Source: Oscillibacter sp. (GTDB lineage Bacteria; Bacillota; Clostridia; Oscillospirales; Oscillospiraceae). From it: 46,657 nt of DNA. The position numbers were made by a program, and so were the translations under genes. The notes beneath the pieces were generated by a model. The model saw only the letters and a list, made by a program, of their open reading frames with translations, searched no databases and was not told the DNA's origin. This document shows, piece after piece, positions 46,563-46,657 of this stretch; the first letter of the stretch is position 1, and every line of letters begins with the position of its first letter. The DNA lies in assembly GCA_014799925.1 (NCBI GenBank), contig JAAVHC010000033.1, positions 1 to 46,657 of the forward strand, in the 5' to 3' direction.

Positions 46563-46657
46563 ACGGGCTATTTCAAAATGCAGGCTACCAAGGTGGGGGA
46601 TGATACCACTCTGGCGCAGATCGTCCGGCTGGTGGACGAGGCCACCAGCTCAAAAGC
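46560..46657 (+). pseudogene. P-type ATPase internal fragment (runs off window)
   Basis: In the frame from about 46566 the sequence reads GYFKMQATKVGDDTTLAQIV then RLVDEATSSKA, the actuator-to-membrane segment of heavy-metal P1B ATPases (CopA/CadA type). No start belongs to it. It is joined directly to the HTH fragment, so this is a recombination junction or an assembly join. It continues beyond the window. Confidence 0.65.

Overview
The window looks like a chromosomal segment of a high-GC gut Firmicute of the Oscillospiraceae type (Flavonifractor/Lawsonibacter-like). Support: Firmicute promoters (TTGACA/TATAAT) and Shine-Dalgarno sites, an NfnAB pair, Clostridium-type glutamate dehydrogenases, GHKL/LytTR regulation and SLH-anchored protease. 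The species assignment is inference. I see no tRNA, rRNA or CRISPR array.

Layout. 1-5871 (minus): translation/transcription operon rimP-nusA-ylxR-ylxQ-infB, unusually interrupted by two repeat elements and preceded by a leader hairpin that could be a NusA-dependent attenuator. 5960-12333: nucleotidase YfbR, a membrane-bound XRE regulator, asparaginase with a P-loop kinase-like gene, and a ymdB/ASCH/SbcD-like operon. 12448-21040: PilZ protein, two tandem glutamate dehydrogenases (the second lacks the catalytic lysine), FeoB and NfnAB; gdhA and nfnAB share a promoter pattern, linking NADPH supply to glutamate metabolism. 21167-28007: small regulators, NfeD-like and GNAT proteins, and a large cell-wall-anchored subtilisin flanked by inverted hairpins. 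28242-35930: a LytTR/GHKL two-component pair followed by LytTR-type direct repeats and a heterodimeric ABC exporter, then a self-regulated GntR/membrane-protein pair. 36285-44236 (minus): exopolysaccharide locus with glycosyltransferase, priming sugar transferase, polymerase/ligase, a secreted protein, a decayed glf pseudogene and a glycosyltransferase fused to a MarR winged helix. 44318-46657: degraded mobile DNA: an ISAs1 transposase interrupted by a 156-bp MITE, recombinase fragments, and an HTH gene joined to a P-type ATPase fragment.

A striking theme is structured intergenic DNA. One modular element of about 550-640 bp (3342-3985, 9468-10018, partial 6610-6880) keeps the same ordered hairpins while stem bases change in compensating pairs. 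A second family (5048-5261, 14974-15275, 28008-28130, 33450-33545) carries a terminator-like hairpin and, in two copies, paired hairpins with TCGA loops that also covary. A further structured, terminator-ended region at 35954-36198 may encode a non-coding RNA.

The strongest candidates for something new are the GT2-MarR fusion with a palindrome on its own promoter, the natural K125A glutamate dehydrogenase paralogue next to an intact one, and the covarying repeat elements.
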